Shown here in pieces: positions 27,236 to 36,550 of a stretch of 64,000 nt of DNA. The stretch's first letter is position 1. Every line of letters starts with the position of its first letter. The stretch is from assembly GCA_934339135.1 (NCBI GenBank), contig CAKRHP010000011.1:56094-120093 (forward strand), read 5' to 3'. The position numbers and the translations under genes are program-made. The stretch comes from an uncultured Lachnospiraceae bacterium (GTDB lineage: Bacteria; Bacillota; Clostridia; Lachnospirales; Lachnospiraceae). The notes beneath the pieces were generated by a model. The model did no database searches. It saw nothing but the letters and a program-made list of their open reading frames with translations, and was not told the origin of the DNA.

Positions 27236-28273
27236 ATGGCAGACAAAATATATGATGTTGTGATCGTAGGTGCAGGAACGGCGGGATTATCCGCAGCTAT
27301 TTATGCATTGCGGGCAGGCAAGAGCGTACTGGTACTAGAGGAGAAAATGTATGGCGGCCAGATCGTGGTGACACCGGAGATTGAAAATTATCCCGGTATT
27401 GCCAAAATATCCGGTTTTGAATTTGCACAGGGGCTGTATCAGCAGGCAAAGAATCTGGGAATGGAATATCAGACCGGCAGAGTGTTGAAGATACTGAAAA
27501 ACGAGGAAATATGCAGTGATCAGGATCTGGAAGCGGCCGAATGGAAAGAGGAAGAGACAGCGGATGGGGACAGAGAACAGAAATCCGGTGACGGAAAGGA
27601 TTCCTGCAGACCGGTCTTTCAGATCTGTGCAGAAAAAGGAGACAAACAGGAGAATTATCAGGCACAGAGTGTGATCCTGGCGACAGGAGCCAAAAACCGT
27701 CCTCTGGGACTAAAGGAGGAGCAGGAAATGGTGGGACATGGAATATCCTATTGTGCTACCTGCGATGGCATGTTTTTCCGGGGAAAACCGGTAGCAGTGG
27801 CAGGAGGCGGCAATACCGCTTTGGAGGATGCGTTGTTTTTATCACAGTATTGTGAAAAGGTATACCTGATCCACAGACGGGAGGAATTTCGTGGAGAGCC
27901 GGAGAAGTTGAAAAATCTGGAGCAAAAGGAAAACGTAGAGATTCTTCGTTCCTGTACGGTAACAGATCTGGATAAGGATGAGGATGGAAATCTGAAGCAG
28001 CTGCATGTATGGAATAAAAAACAGGAGAAGGAACAGATCCTTTCTGTGGCAGGACTTTTCGTGGCAGTAGGGCAGATGCCGGATAATCAGGAATTTGCAG
28101 AGCTGGCAGCCCTGGATGAACAGGGTTATATCCATGCCGGAGAGGATTGTAAGACGGAAACGGAGGGCGTGTTTGTAGCCGGAGACTGTCGTACCAAGAC
28201 AGTGCGTCAGCTGACCACAGCCGCAGCGGATGGTGCAGTAGCCGCATTGGCAGCATGTGAATATCTGGGATGA
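27236..28273 (+). CDS. trxB: Thioredoxin reductase-like FAD/NAD(P)H disulfide oxidoreductase
   Basis: 345 residues. FAD motif IVGAGTAGLSAA (residues ~9-20), redox motif CATCDG, NAD(P)H motif VAVAGGGNTALEDA, and C-terminal VFVAGDCRTKTVRQ. Reduces thioredoxin or a related carrier. Odd: an insertion of ~35 highly charged residues (about 90-127, rich in Glu/Asp/Lys) in the FAD domain before ATGAKNRPLG makes it longer than the usual ~310; it may be a surface loop for a partner, and the NADPH-binding HRREEFRGEPE is shifted from the classic HRRxxxRA. AGGAGGG RBS. Confidence 0.88.
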   Translation: MADKIYDVVIVGAGTAGLSAAIYALRAGKSVLVLEEKMYGGQIVVTPEIENYPGIAKISGFEFAQGLYQQAKNLGMEYQTGRVLKILKNEEICSDQDLEAAEWKEEETADGDREQKSGDGKDSCRPVFQICAEKGDKQENYQAQSVILATGAKNRPLGLKEEQEMVGHGISYCATCDGMFFRGKPVAVAGGGNTALEDALFLSQYCEKVYLIHRREEFRGEPEKLKNLEQKENVEILRSCTVTDLDKDEDGNLKQLHVWNKKQEKEQILSVAGLFVAVGQMPDNQEFAELAALDEQGYIHAGEDCKTETEGVFVAGDCRTKTVRQLTTAAADGAVAALAACEYLG

Positions 28274-28274
28274 T

Positions 28275-29147
28275 TTATTCCTGGGTGTGTTCATTCCGGT
28301 ATTTCAGAGGCGGCATGCCCATGAACTGCTTAAACTTGCCGGAGAAATAATTGCCGTCCGGGTAACCGCTCCGGATGGCGATTTCCGTTACCGGCAGATC
28401 GGTGCTGCGAAGAAGCCTTGCGGCAGAGCGGATGCGAAGAGTGTGGAGGTATTTCAGGGGACTGGTGCCGTAAATGTCGTGGAATACCCGGCGAAAATGG
28501 CGGGAGGACATACCGGACATAGAAGCCAGATCCTCAATGGAGATATCTTCGCGGAAGTGGTACTCCATATAAGCAGCAGTATTGGCAAGGGACACGGTAT
28601 TGTCGTTTGGTTCCCGGCGGTCGTCTCCGGCAATTCGTGCCAGAGAGGTGATCATCTGCAGGAAAAGACCGCTTGTCATACTCTGGAAGCCGGCAGTGTG
28701 TGAGATATATTCGTGATGGATCCGGGTGATCAGGCAGTCAAATTCCTCGAAGCGTTCCGGGGAGAGGCGGAGACGTGACTGGAAGCCGTTCTGCTGCGTC
28801 AGTGCTGGTTCGATCACGAACAGGGAATGATAACCGGGCAGAGATTTGATATCTCCGAAATCCCGCAGAAAATAGTCCGGCTGAAACATAATATTGCAGA
28901 TCCGGAAATGATGCGGATTCGTATAACCGTGGGATGTATTTTCATTGATGACAAATACATCCCCTTTTTGGATGGAGTATTCTTCGTCGTTGACAATATG
29001 GGTGGCGTGCCCCCCCAACACAAAAACCAGCTCGGAAAAGTCAGCATGGGAATGGAGCAACATATTTTCATCATGATGACCGTACTGGATATAAAAAGGG
29101 AAATCCTTCTGGGCAGTAAAATAGTGAAGATGCATTTCTAAATTCAT
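28275..29147 (-). CDS. AraC-family transcriptional regulator
   Basis: 290 residues from ATG 29147, chosen for the GGAGG 9 nt upstream (an in-frame ATG at 29183 has none). N-terminal cupin sugar-binding domain (HSHADFSELVFVLGG, GDVFVINENTSHGY) and C-terminal double helix-turn-helix (ISIEDLASMSGMSSRHFRRVF, VTEIAIRSGYPDGNYFSGKFKQ). Divergent from the two GH43 genes, so probably their sugar-responsive activator. Its 3' end nearly abuts the trxB stop. Confidence 0.92.
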   Translation of the reverse strand: MNLEMHLHYFTAQKDFPFYIQYGHHDENMLLHSHADFSELVFVLGGHATHIVNDEEYSIQKGDVFVINENTSHGYTNPHHFRICNIMFQPDYFLRDFGDIKSLPGYHSLFVIEPALTQQNGFQSRLRLSPERFEEFDCLITRIHHEYISHTAGFQSMTSGLFLQMITSLARIAGDDRREPNDNTVSLANTAAYMEYHFREDISIEDLASMSGMSSRHFRRVFHDIYGTSPLKYLHTLRIRSAARLLRSTDLPVTEIAIRSGYPDGNYFSGKFKQFMGMPPLKYRNEHTQE

Positions 29148-29182
29148 AATTTGTATCCTCCCGTTCTGATATTTTGTATGCA

Positions 29183-29210
29183 TGTCCGGAATGTCAAGAT
29201 TAGTGTCCGT
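29183..29210. promoter_or_regulatory. Direct repeat, candidate AraC-type half-sites; palindrome nearby
   Basis: TGTCCGGA at 29183 and TGTCCGTA at 29204 are 21 bp apart (two helical turns), the usual spacing of AraC half-sites. A 12-bp palindrome AGCGGATCCGCT lies at 29219-29230. Both are in the araC leader between the divergent genes. Confidence 0.45.
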
Positions 29211-29244
29211 ATTATTCTAGCGGATCCGCTGTTTATTTCGTATG

Positions 29245-29273
29245 ATTATACTACAACATAAGCAATGTGTCAA
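29245..29273 (-). promoter_or_regulatory. Consensus promoter for the AraC regulator
   Basis: Read on the minus strand: TTGACA (29273-29268), 17-bp spacer, TATAAT (29250-29245), a perfect consensus. No equally good promoter is seen toward the GH43 gene, fitting activator-dependent transcription of the latter. Confidence 0.8.
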
Positions 29274-29379
29274 AACAGAGAATACCTGGAAATATTGAAA
29301 AACAGGAGGTTTCTGGACAGACACAGGAAACGGAAATCATCCATAGTAAATCAATGAAAGAAACAGGAGGACATAAGAA

Positions 29380-30702
29380 ATGGCAAATCCGTATTTACCA
29401 AGTTGGGAGTATATCCCGGATGGAGAACCGAGAGTATTTGGAGACAGAATTTACGTATATGGTTCCCACGACAGAGTGGATTCTGATGAATTTTGTGATT
29501 ATAAACTGAAGGTGTGGTCAGCACCTGTGAATGAACCGGGCAAGTGGGTGTGCCATGGTGATGCATTCCACACGAAGGCAGACAGAGACCATGCTTCGGA
29601 TATTGACTGGTCCGAGAAGTGTCTTTATGCACCGGATGTGGTGGAAAAGGACGGTAAGTATTATCTTTATGCATATGTTCTGGATTCCAAGGGATGTGTG
29701 GCAGTCAGTGACAAGCCGGAGGGACCATTTGAATTATTGTCCCGTTATGAGTATAATATCCCTAAGCATTATGATAACGGTACCTTTATCGATCCTGGTG
29801 TGCTGGTGGATGATGATGGCAGAGTCTATGTATATTGTGGTTATCTGGGCTCCTATATGTGTGAGATCAACGGAGACAATATGTATCAGGTGATCGACGG
29901 TACTTATCAGGAAAATATCATTCCAACCGATGAACCGTGGAATTTCTTTGAAGCATGTTCTCCGAGAAAGGTAGGAGATACATACTATCTGATCTATTCG
30001 CCAAAGAGAGGATGCCAGCTTGCGTATGCAACCGCTGATTCGCCAACAGGTCCATTTACCTATCGTGGTTATATCGTGGATAATGGTATTGATTTTCCGG
30101 GTGGCAACAACCATGGATCCATCTGCAGGATCGGTGATCAGTGGTATATTTTCTATCACCGCATGACCAACGGAACGATCATGTCCCGCAGAGGCTGCGT
30201 GGAAAAGATCGAGATCCTGCCGGATGGAACGATCCCACCGGTGGAAATGACATCTCTGGGCTTTGAGGATTCCCTGAATCCGTATGAGCTGACACAGGCG
30301 GATACGGCATGTGTCCTTAAGGGCAGCGAACAGCTCATGATCACGGAGATGGATGCATTTACCAGAGTCATTACCAATATTACTGAGGGTTGTGTGATGG
30401 GCTGGAAATATTTTGATTTTGGCGATGATTTTACCAATGGAACCATGACATTATCCTTAAAGATGCAGCCGAGAGGATGCAGCGGCAGAATTCATGTATA
30501 TCTGGATGATCCGGTCGACGGAGAAAAAATCGGAACGATTGAATTTGGTACAGGAGATCATGTGGCAGAAGGTGTGATGCGTATGGTAACAGGCAGACAT
30601 GCGGTATATTTTGTGGCAGAGGATGCACATAGTGGATGGGCAAAGAACAGTTTTACGGGCAGACAGCTTTTAGATCTGGAGGCGTTTGTATTCCGTAAAT
30701 GA
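29380..30702 (+). CDS. Glycoside hydrolase family 43 with C-terminal CBM6-like domain
   Basis: 440 residues; likely alpha-L-arabinofuranosidase or beta-xylosidase on arabinoxylan oligosaccharides. Five-bladed propeller residues: catalytic base Asp in PRVFGDRIYVYGSHD or the adjacent strand, pKa-modulating Asp in FIDPGVLVDDDG, acid Glu in NFFEACSPRKVGD. Residues ~310-440 form a beta-sandwich resembling CBM6. No signal peptide, so cytoplasmic. AGGAGG RBS. First gene of the block divergent from the AraC regulator. Confidence 0.88.
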   Translation: MANPYLPSWEYIPDGEPRVFGDRIYVYGSHDRVDSDEFCDYKLKVWSAPVNEPGKWVCHGDAFHTKADRDHASDIDWSEKCLYAPDVVEKDGKYYLYAYVLDSKGCVAVSDKPEGPFELLSRYEYNIPKHYDNGTFIDPGVLVDDDGRVYVYCGYLGSYMCEINGDNMYQVIDGTYQENIIPTDEPWNFFEACSPRKVGDTYYLIYSPKRGCQLAYATADSPTGPFTYRGYIVDNGIDFPGGNNHGSICRIGDQWYIFYHRMTNGTIMSRRGCVEKIEILPDGTIPPVEMTSLGFEDSLNPYELTQADTACVLKGSEQLMITEMDAFTRVITNITEGCVMGWKYFDFGDDFTNGTMTLSLKMQPRGCSGRIHVYLDDPVDGEKIGTIEFGTGDHVAEGVMRMVTGRHAVYFVAEDAHSGWAKNSFTGRQLLDLEAFVFRK

Positions 30703-30813
30703 TCAATGAAACGGAATGAAAAAATGCAGGGATACTTGTGAGAAAGATTCCATGCAATAGAATGAAAAAATAAGCAATGTGAAATTTAAGAAAGATAAAG
30801 GAGATTTAAAATT

Positions 30814-32340
30814 ATGAAGATCAGTAATCCGGTACTCCGGGGCTTTTACCCGGATCCAAGTGTATGCAGGGCAAATGGCAAGTATTATATGGTATGCAGC
30901 TCCTTTGAGTATTTTCCGGGAGTTCCTCTGTTTGAGAGTGAGGATCTGGTGCATTGGACACAGATCGGCCACTGTCTTACCAGAAGCACACAGGTAGACT
31001 TAGAGCGCATCAACAGCTCCGGTGGAGTGTTTGCACCGACGATCCGTTATCATGAAGGACGTTTCTACATGGTGACCACCAACGATACCTATCAAAAAAA
31101 CTTCTATGTATATACCGATGACATTTATGGGGAGTGGTCTGAGCCTGTATTTGTGGATCAGGGAGGCATCGATCCGTCTCTGTTCTTTGAGGATGGCAAG
31201 GCATATTTTATGAGCAACGGCAGTGACGAGGATGGCAACGGATGTATCTTCCAGTGTGAGATCAATATTGCAACAGGGGAGCGTCTGACCGAAAGCAAAC
31301 CGATCTGGAAAGGAAATGGCGGACGTTATCTGGAGTCACCACATCTGTACCATATTGGGGACTGGTATTATATTACAGCCGCAGAGGGTGGTACGGAATA
31401 TGGTCATATGATCACCTATGCAAGAGGAAAGAGTCCGTACGGACCATTTGAGTCATATCCACTGAATCCGGTTGTGACAAACCGTGATCTTGGAGGACAC
31501 CAGAGCCGTATTCAGGGTATTGGTCATGGTGATCTGGTACAGACAGAGGACGGTACGACATTTATCGTATGCCTTGGTTTCCGTCAGGAGGGCATGTGGA
31601 TGCCGTTCCATCATCTGGGACGCGAGGTATTTCTGGTGCCGGTACAGTGGCAGCAGGACGGATGGTTTACTGCTGGTGTGAACGGCAAAGTGGAGGCTGA
31701 GATGGAGATGGATCTCAACGCTTCCGGTGAGGATACCTGCTATGATGTTTCCTTTGAGAGGCTGGGAGCGGACAGTCTCAGATGGTGTCATTTAAGAGCA
31801 TATGATCAGGCAAATTATCAGTTTACAGAGCAGGGTGTGAAGCTTCGGGGCAATCATTTCACATTGGATGATGTGGATGCGCCAACCTTTCTTGGAGTGC
31901 ATCAGTCTGAGTTTGATACCACACTTGATGTGACTGTAGGCGGCAATTCTCCGGAGGCAGGTGTGACCTTCTATCTGTGTGAGGATCACCATTATGATCT
32001 GTATCTGGCACATGCAGATGGAGGTAGCAGAGCAGAGCTTCGTCTGACTACCGGTGATGCACAGTGTGTTAAGGCTTCTGTTCCTCTGGAGGAGGGGCAG
32101 CAGGAGGTTAAGCTTCATGTGGAGTCAGATGAGGAGATTTATACCTTCTTTGTAGAAATCGCCGGGGAGAGAAAAGAGCTTGGAAAAGCAAGAACCAAAT
32201 ATTTGTCTTCTGAGGTGGCAGGCGGCTTTACCGGAACAGTCATGGCAATGTATGCCGTAAATCCGGAGGAGAAGGAAGATGCCTGGGGCGAGTTTACCGG
32301 ATTAAACTGGACTATGAAAAAGTGGGTAGATAATGCGTAA
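30814..32340 (+). CDS. Glycoside hydrolase family 43 beta-xylosidase-like enzyme
   Basis: 508 residues. GH43 propeller: base Asp in GFYPDPSVC (near 14), modulating Asp in GGIDPSLFFEDGK, acid Glu in RYLESPHLYH. The C-terminal ~190 residues form the beta-sandwich (GH43 C2/DUF1349-like) that closes the active site in exo-acting xylosidases. No signal peptide. AAAGGAG RBS. Co-directional with the preceding GH43 (111 bp gap) and close to the 49171 GH43 in architecture. Confidence 0.9.
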   Translation: MKISNPVLRGFYPDPSVCRANGKYYMVCSSFEYFPGVPLFESEDLVHWTQIGHCLTRSTQVDLERINSSGGVFAPTIRYHEGRFYMVTTNDTYQKNFYVYTDDIYGEWSEPVFVDQGGIDPSLFFEDGKAYFMSNGSDEDGNGCIFQCEINIATGERLTESKPIWKGNGGRYLESPHLYHIGDWYYITAAEGGTEYGHMITYARGKSPYGPFESYPLNPVVTNRDLGGHQSRIQGIGHGDLVQTEDGTTFIVCLGFRQEGMWMPFHHLGREVFLVPVQWQQDGWFTAGVNGKVEAEMEMDLNASGEDTCYDVSFERLGADSLRWCHLRAYDQANYQFTEQGVKLRGNHFTLDDVDAPTFLGVHQSEFDTTLDVTVGGNSPEAGVTFYLCEDHHYDLYLAHADGGSRAELRLTTGDAQCVKASVPLEEGQQEVKLHVESDEEIYTFFVEIAGERKELGKARTKYLSSEVAGGFTGTVMAMYAVNPEEKEDAWGEFTGLNWTMKKWVDNA

Positions 32341-32360
32341 GTACAGAGGTGAGGATTTCC

Positions 32361-33119
32361 ATGAACCGTGATGAGGAATTTCTGGCAAAAAGAATGATTG
32401 ATCTGGCAGATCAGTCCTACCGGACCGGGTTATATACTTATACAGGATTTTTGAACCAGCAGGAGCAGGCGGTATATGATAGTATTCGTAAGGATGCGGC
32501 ACCTGTGACTGCTACATTGTCTGGTGGTGTGGAGGGCTGTGAACGGCAGGTACTCCGTTTTGGAGATGAGGAAAGTCTGGGATATGATGCAGGCTTTCCC
32601 ATCTGCTGCATTGAGATCCGGCCGCTGATCGAGAAGTTTTCCGATGCACTGAATCACCGGGATTATCTGGGAGCACTGATGCATCTGGGAATAGACCGCA
32701 GCACTCTTGGAGATATTATGATCCGGGACAAAACGGCATATCTGTTTTGTCTGGACAAGATGGCATCGTTTATCGTAGATAATCTGGATCAGGTGAAGCA
32801 CACACATGTGAAATGTCGTCTGCTGGATCAGATGCCGGAGGTGGTCCGTCCACAGCTTCAGGAGGTGAAGCTGATCGTTCCCAGTATGCGGCTGGACGTG
32901 GTGATCGCAAAGCTTTATCATTTGTCCCGGAGCCAGAGTATTGCACTTTTCCGGGAAAAGAAAATCTTTGTCAATGGAAGAGGACAGGAAAATAACAGCG
33001 GGCTTCTGAAGGAAACAGATGTTGTCTCAGTGCGGGGACATGGCAGATTTATCTGTGATGGAGTTTCCGGAGAAACCAAAAAAGGAAACCTGAATATTCA
33101 GGTTTCCAAATATGTCTGA
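32361..33119 (+). CDS. ylmH: YlmH-like S4-domain RNA-binding protein (RqcP2 type)
   Basis: 252 residues from ATG 32361 (GAGGTGAGGA RBS overlapping the end of the GH43 gene). N-terminal RNA-binding domain with FLNQQEQAVYDSI and YDAGFPICCIEIRP, linker with RDYLGALMHLGIDRSTLGDI, and C-terminal S4 domain MRLDVVIAKLYHLSRSQ...GRGQEN. In Firmicutes YlmH acts with RqcH in C-terminal Ala-tailing of stalled nascent chains. A housekeeping gene embedded between glycosidase genes. Confidence 0.9.
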   Translation: MNRDEEFLAKRMIDLADQSYRTGLYTYTGFLNQQEQAVYDSIRKDAAPVTATLSGGVEGCERQVLRFGDEESLGYDAGFPICCIEIRPLIEKFSDALNHRDYLGALMHLGIDRSTLGDIMIRDKTAYLFCLDKMASFIVDNLDQVKHTHVKCRLLDQMPEVVRPQLQEVKLIVPSMRLDVVIAKLYHLSRSQSIALFREKKIFVNGRGQENNSGLLKETDVVSVRGHGRFICDGVSGETKKGNLNIQVSKYV

Positions 33120-33125
33120 CAGAAT

Positions 33126-33509
33126 TTATGACTCTTTTGGTGGAACTGCGAAAAAACGGTTCCACTTTTTGTCATTTTGATATTCTAACATGCGGTCATA
33201 CTGCTCATACATTTTCTGGACTCCGTTTTCCAGCAGATAGTAGTGATTGATGTATGGAAACAGCAGGATCAGCAGCGGGATCAACAGGATCGCCAGCCAG
33301 ATATTGGAGCTGGAAACAAGTCCAACCACAACGGAGGTGGTCATCAGGGCAAACAGTACTGTGACGATCAGATGGATCAACCGCTCATGCTGAAAAAAAC
33401 GGATCTGCGTCAGATGGTTTTCGATGGCTTTGTCCCAGTCTGTGTCTTCGGGAGGTGTCCGGAGGAATTCATCAATCTGCTGCATATAAGTCAAAATGCG
33501 TCGTTTCAT
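33126..33509 (-). CDS. Small two-helix membrane protein
   Basis: 127 residues; charged N-terminal helix (~1-45), two membrane helices (about 46-66 and 70-88), then a Tyr/Asp-rich cytoplasmic tail. GAAAGGA RBS. On the minus strand between ylmH (6-bp gap, convergent) and the glycosidase-like gene. Not recognised. Confidence 0.7.
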   Translation of the reverse strand: MKRRILTYMQQIDEFLRTPPEDTDWDKAIENHLTQIRFFQHERLIHLIVTVLFALMTTSVVVGLVSSSNIWLAILLIPLLILLFPYINHYYLLENGVQKMYEQYDRMLEYQNDKKWNRFFAVPPKES

Positions 33510-33609
33510 AAAATCAGTCCTTTCGTCAATCTTTTGGTAGAATTATATCACGAATTCGTGTATATTTATAGGTGATGAGAAAATTACAATGAAGAAATGA
33601 GGAAAAAAG

Positions 33610-35055
33610 ATGGATAAAATTAAAAAAGTAAAATTAACCCCGGCGGCCTGTGGTCTGGATCTGGGAGATGGAAGTGAGAGAGCAGAGTACGTAAATCAGG
33701 ACTACATATTAAATACTCTCGGAAGACCTCACAGAAATATCGGTATCATGTATACCTATTATCCGAAGGACAAGGAGTGGCCGGAGCGTATCAGTGTGGC
33801 ATGCAAGGATATGGAGATTCATTTTCAGTGGGATTACCCGTATGATGATTATTTCCCATATCGCGGCGGTCTGGACGGTGATACCAAGGGAGAGCCGTTT
33901 GAGCAGATGAGAGATATCCGCCGTCATGGTCAGGATGTTGCCCTGACACTGACTATTGACTGCTCTCTGGAGGATGAGTATCTCCGTCAGATCGCAAAGG
34001 ATCTGAAGCCCTTTGGAAGAATGCGTCTGCGTATCAACCATGAATGCGCCGGTGACTGGTTTACCCACAATCAGCGTTTTTCTTACAAGGAGATCGGAGC
34101 GTTTTTTGTACGCTTCGCAAAGATCGTGAAGGAGGAAGCTCCACAGATCTCGCTGGTATTTTGCGGAGGAGCTGTAGGAGATCTGGAGGCAGAGGATGCG
34201 CCGGTACAGTATGAGGAGGAGTTTAAGGAAGCCTTTGATATTGCGGATATCTGGTCCAATGACTGCTATCTGGCACTTCATTACGGATGGCCTTTTGATG
34301 TATGTGAGAAAGGCGGGGACAGCTATGCCATGACACCGGTAGATCCGTTCTTTGAGCGTCTGAATAAAACTTCTAAGAGAATGACAAAGGTAAATCATGG
34401 AGAGTGCAAGCCATTTGTGATCTCTGAGTTTAATACAGACGGTGATGTGACAGGACCGATGCGGCAGGGAGATTCCATTAAGCGTTTTGTGGAGAAATTA
34501 AAGTCCGAAAATGCGGACTGGTTCGATGGATTTTCTATGTACCAGTTCCGGGACAGAGGACGTCTTGGACTGGAGATCGAGGATCCGAATAATTCCGCAG
34601 TGGGTATTCCTCAGCCGATCCTCAAGGATTATAAGGACATCCTGAAGGATCCGTTCTTCCTGCCGGGACTGGAGGAAACAGAAGATACAGCACTGCCGGT
34701 AACCCTTCGCTGGGGTGGTGCAGAGGATGCGGAGGGAATTGCAATTCCGATCACCTTCGAGAAGACGCCGGAGTTTTGTGAGATTACCTTTGAGGAGGAT
34801 CTGAATCTCATGATGGAATTAAACGGACGCTGGTTCTATAAAGCACCGGGAACCAAGACCGTTGATATGATGTCTGCATTTTTTGAGACACCGGTTGAGC
34901 CTGGCACAGAGATGACTCTGAAAATCTTTGCACCGCCGGCAACCGGAGAGAATGATCCGTCTCAGGGAGAGGACTGGGCAGTCAATTATTATACCACTAT
35001 GACGAAAATGCCACAGCTTCGTATCCGTTACGAGGAGATTCAGGAGGTACTGTAA
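33610..35055 (+). CDS. TIM-barrel glycoside hydrolase-like protein of uncertain family
   Basis: 481 residues, no signal peptide. Residues ~30-350 look like a clan-A (beta/alpha)8 barrel: putative acid/base Glu in RMRLRINHECAGDWF (after strand 4) and putative nucleophile Glu in KPFVISEFNTDGD (after strand 7). The NHE-gdWF pattern recalls GH26/GH39-type enzymes, but no family can be assigned. Residues ~360-481 are a beta-rich C-terminal domain. AGGAA-type RBS. Its stop overlaps the start of the RlmI-type gene (TAATG), so they are translationally coupled. Confidence 0.65.
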   Translation: MDKIKKVKLTPAACGLDLGDGSERAEYVNQDYILNTLGRPHRNIGIMYTYYPKDKEWPERISVACKDMEIHFQWDYPYDDYFPYRGGLDGDTKGEPFEQMRDIRRHGQDVALTLTIDCSLEDEYLRQIAKDLKPFGRMRLRINHECAGDWFTHNQRFSYKEIGAFFVRFAKIVKEEAPQISLVFCGGAVGDLEAEDAPVQYEEEFKEAFDIADIWSNDCYLALHYGWPFDVCEKGGDSYAMTPVDPFFERLNKTSKRMTKVNHGECKPFVISEFNTDGDVTGPMRQGDSIKRFVEKLKSENADWFDGFSMYQFRDRGRLGLEIEDPNNSAVGIPQPILKDYKDILKDPFFLPGLEETEDTALPVTLRWGGAEDAEGIAIPITFEKTPEFCEITFEEDLNLMMELNGRWFYKAPGTKTVDMMSAFFETPVEPGTEMTLKIFAPPATGENDPSQGEDWAVNYYTTMTKMPQLRIRYEEIQEVL

Positions 35056-36257
35056 TGGAACACGCAATCGTAACCCTGAAAAAGGGAGAGGGACGTACCA
35101 TCAAGGCAGGCGGAGCCTGGATCTATGACAATGAGATTGCCAGTGTCGTGGGCAGTTTTGAGGACGGAGATGTGGTTCTGGTCCATGATTTTGACGGCTA
35201 TCCTATGGGAAAGGGCTATATCAACCGTCATTCCAAGATCCGTGTCCGGATGCTCACGCGTCATCAGGAGCAGGAGATCAATGATGATTTCTGGAAGATG
35301 CGTCTGCAGGCAGCATGGGATTACCGGAAGGCTACCGTGGATACTTCAAGCTGCCGGATCGTCTTTGGTGAGGCGGATTTTCTGCCGGGATTGGTGATCG
35401 ACAAATTCAGTGATGTTCTGGTGGTGGAATCCCTGGCGCTGGGGATTGACCGCTACAAGGAACATCTGGTAGAGCTTTTGAAAGAAATCCTTGCAGCAGA
35501 CGGTGTCGTGATCCGCGGCGTCTACGAGCGGAGTGATGCCAAGGAGCGGTTAAAGGAAGGCATGGAGCGCGTCAAGGGCTTTCTGGGACCGGAGTTTGAT
35601 ACCAATGTGGAGATTGTAGAAAACGGTGTCCATTATATGGTGGATGTAAAAGAAGGACAAAAAACAGGTTTTTTCCTGGATCAGAAATATAACCGTCAGT
35701 CGATCCGCTCCATCTGTAAAGGGGCAAAGGTGTTAGACTGCTTTACCCATACCGGTTCTTTTGCACTGAATGCCGGACTGGCAGGGGCAGCCAGTGTACT
35801 GGGACTGGATGCTTCGGAGCTTGGCATTGAGCAGGCCAAAAAGAATGCAGCATTAAATGGTCTGTCCCATATTGTGGACTTTGAATGTGCGGATGTTTTT
35901 GAAAAACTTCCGGAAATGGAAGCAGCAGGAGAGAAGTTTGATGTGATCATACTGGATCCACCGGCGTTTACCAAATCGCGTAATTCCGTAAAAAATGCCG
36001 TCAAGGGATACCGGGAGATCAATCTCCGTGCCATGAAGCTGATTAAGGACGGAGGGTATCTTGCCACCTGTTCCTGTTCTCATTTTATGACCTACGAGCT
36101 TTTTACGAAAACCATCGGACAGGCAGCAGCCAATGTGCACAAGAGACTCCGTCAGGTGTCCTTTGCGACACAGGCCCCGGACCACCCGATTCTGTGGGCT
36201 GCCGATACGTCCTATTATCTGAAGTTCTACATTTTTCAGGTTGTGGATGAAAAGTAA
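35055..36257 (+). CDS. rlmI: Class I rRNA methyltransferase, RlmI/YccW type (PUA + SAM domain)
   Basis: 400 residues: N-terminal PUA domain (MEHAIVTLKKGEGRTIKAGG...DFDGYPMGKGYIN), central EEHEA-like strand region, and a Rossmann SAM domain with VLDCFTHTGSFALNAG, LGLDASELG, and catalytic-loop motif LDPPAFTKS. Predicted to make m5C in 23S rRNA. CAGGAGGT RBS inside the upstream gene; one-base overlap of stop and start. A core gene coupled to a glycosidase-like gene. Confidence 0.9.
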   Translation: MEHAIVTLKKGEGRTIKAGGAWIYDNEIASVVGSFEDGDVVLVHDFDGYPMGKGYINRHSKIRVRMLTRHQEQEINDDFWKMRLQAAWDYRKATVDTSSCRIVFGEADFLPGLVIDKFSDVLVVESLALGIDRYKEHLVELLKEILAADGVVIRGVYERSDAKERLKEGMERVKGFLGPEFDTNVEIVENGVHYMVDVKEGQKTGFFLDQKYNRQSIRSICKGAKVLDCFTHTGSFALNAGLAGAASVLGLDASELGIEQAKKNAALNGLSHIVDFECADVFEKLPEMEAAGEKFDVIILDPPAFTKSRNSVKNAVKGYREINLRAMKLIKDGGYLATCSCSHFMTYELFTKTIGQAAANVHKRLRQVSFATQAPDHPILWAADTSYYLKFYIFQVVDEK

Positions 36258-36287
36258 AATGGAGAAACGAAAAATGAAAATATACTA

Positions 36288-36316
36288 TTGACAAAGAAAC
36301 AGAAAAATGTTATAAA
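36288..36316 (+). promoter_or_regulatory. ptsG promoter
   Basis: TTGACA (36288-36293), 17-bp spacer, TATAAA (36311-36316). Confidence 0.88.
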
Positions 36317-36326
36317 TAATTTAGAT

Positions 36327-36413
36327 AGTATGTTACTTGATTCGAAACGAACCCAAGGCATTAACTAGACATAAATTTTATAGGATATTTATGTGAGTTA
36401 GTGCCTTTTTTTG
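36327..36413 (+). promoter_or_regulatory. GlcT-type antiterminator site (RAT) overlapping a terminator
   Basis: RAT-like hairpin: GTTACTTG (36332-36339) and CAAGGCAT (36354-36361) form a CTTG/CAAG stem with the GTTA/GGCA internal loop that BglG/GlcT-family RNA-binding domains recognise; a TTCG/CGAA stem caps it. The 3' half overlaps the start of a long terminator stem (AGGCATTAACT 36356-36366 with AGTTAGTGCCT 36395-36405) followed by eight Ts. Binding of the antiterminator encoded at 38742 should block the terminator and allow ptsG expression when glucose is present. Confidence 0.82.
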
Positions 36414-36550
36414 TTCCCATTTTTATCCCCGTTATTGTACAGATCCCGGGAAAACGGTGGTATAGAATTTCAGAAAAAGCGGAAAATAAAAAGGATATGC
36501 GAAAGAGCAGACGTTTTGCATAAATATCGCCAAGAAAGGAAGGATGAATT

